Of a stretch of DNA of 5,442 nt, positions 5,281 through 5,442 are shown piece after piece. Position numbers and translations under genes: made by a program. Position 1 is the stretch's first letter; the number at the start of each line of letters is the position of its first letter. Origin of the DNA: Candidatus Bathyarchaeota archaeon (GTDB lineage: Archaea > Thermoproteota > Bathyarchaeia > TCS64); NCBI GenBank assembly GCA_030670015.1, contig DAOVCM010000079.1, forward strand, positions 1-5,442, given 5' to 3'. Below the pieces are notes generated by a model that did no database searches, was not told where the DNA came from, and worked only from the letters and a program-made list of their open reading frames with translations.

Positions 5281-5306
5281 AAAAGGGGGGAGAGGAGTCT
5301 ACACCC
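5281..5306 (-). terminator. Terminator-like hairpin with T-run
   Basis: Starting directly after the TAG at 5307-5309, the minus strand reads GGGGTGTAGA, loop CTCC, then TCTCCCCCC and TTTT. About eight pairs form, with one bulge and one mismatch. The C-run plus T4 looks like an intrinsic terminator for whatever enters from the right edge. Confidence 0.45.
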
Positions 5307-5442
5307 CTAGTAAAACTCAATCAGATGTGGGAGGGCTCCCTCAAACTCAGCGGTCACGAGCGATTTGAATAAGTCCAAGGTGGGTCTATGCGGAGTAGTT
5401 CTTCTAGATCCTAAAATTCCTAGGCATCTCAACGGCGTTGAT
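5307..5442 (-). CDS. Possible 3' end of an unidentified gene (partial)
   Basis: A minus-strand frame is open from the right edge to TAG at 5307-5309, giving 45 codons. It contains GSRRTTPHRPTLDLFKSLV and ends EGALPHLIEFY. I do not recognise a family. The immediately following terminator-like hairpin and the shared orientation with all other genes support it. Against it, only half of the codons begin with a purine, and one plus-strand frame is also open from 5314 to the edge, with a somewhat better purine bias. Treat as tentative. Confidence 0.3.
   Translation of the reverse strand, partial: STPLRCLGILGSRRTTPHRPTLDLFKSLVTAEFEGALPHLIEFY

Larger units (their letters stand above)
4851..5306. other. 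456-bp stretch without a convincing gene
   Basis: This region contains a strong C/G-tract hairpin (4905-4947), a 6-bp hairpin ATGAGG-CCC-CCTCAT (5049-5063) and a T-rich segment with two GATTTTT copies (5091-5109). It also has a palindrome GACTAGTC (5195-5202) and three copies of GTCTAC on the plus strand (4905, 5170, 5297). Weak small ORFs on both strands show no coding bias by my count. I see no tRNA, SRP RNA or RNase P signature. Confidence 0.6.

Noticed and set aside
4851..5306. Possible CRISPR array, SRP RNA or RNase P RNA
   Set aside because: There are no regularly spaced repeats of CRISPR length, and I found none of the conserved motifs of these RNAs; the GTCTAC copies are too short and irregular.

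Overview
This window reads as a chromosomal stretch of an archaeon. The evidence is the adjacent UPF0200 and UPF0201 genes (families known essentially from archaea), TATA-type promoter boxes at suitable distances upstream of several starts, Shine-Dalgarno sequences resembling AGGAGGTGAT, and one well-supported TTG start. I cannot fix the phylum from sequence alone. Every gene I can support lies on the minus strand, so the biological order runs from high to low coordinates.

Layout in transcription order: (1) 5307-5442 may hold the 3' end of an unidentified gene, followed at once by a terminator-like GC hairpin and T-run. (2) 4851-5306 has no convincing gene; it holds an unusual C6-T-C6 / G7 hairpin and a few weak small ORFs. 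(3) 4650-4850 is a 66-residue orphan ORF. (4) 4533-4649 carries an 8-bp inverted repeat and a TATA box in front of a 10-TM EamA-type (DMT superfamily) transporter (3660-4532). (5) 34 bp further on comes a PHP-domain metal-dependent phosphoesterase (2678-3625), probably in the same operon. (6) A new promoter at about 2634-2641 drives a P-loop kinase-like UPF0200 protein (2020-2571) and the overlapping UPF0201 RNA-binding-like protein (1637-2020), a tight two-gene operon. (7) A spacer with a 14-bp dyad and a TATA box leads into glutamate dehydrogenase (158-1402). (8) 23 bp later begins a BFD-type [2Fe-2S] protein (1-134, cut by the window edge).

The genes are mostly housekeeping or conserved-uncharacterised, and I see no defence island, CRISPR array, insertion sequence, tRNA or rRNA. 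The best leads are the hairpin between glutamate dehydrogenase and the [2Fe-2S] gene, which would mask the latter's ribosome-binding site; the dyad in front of the glutamate dehydrogenase promoter; the function-unknown UPF0200/UPF0201 pair; and the 66-residue orphan with the G/C-tract hairpin upstream of it.
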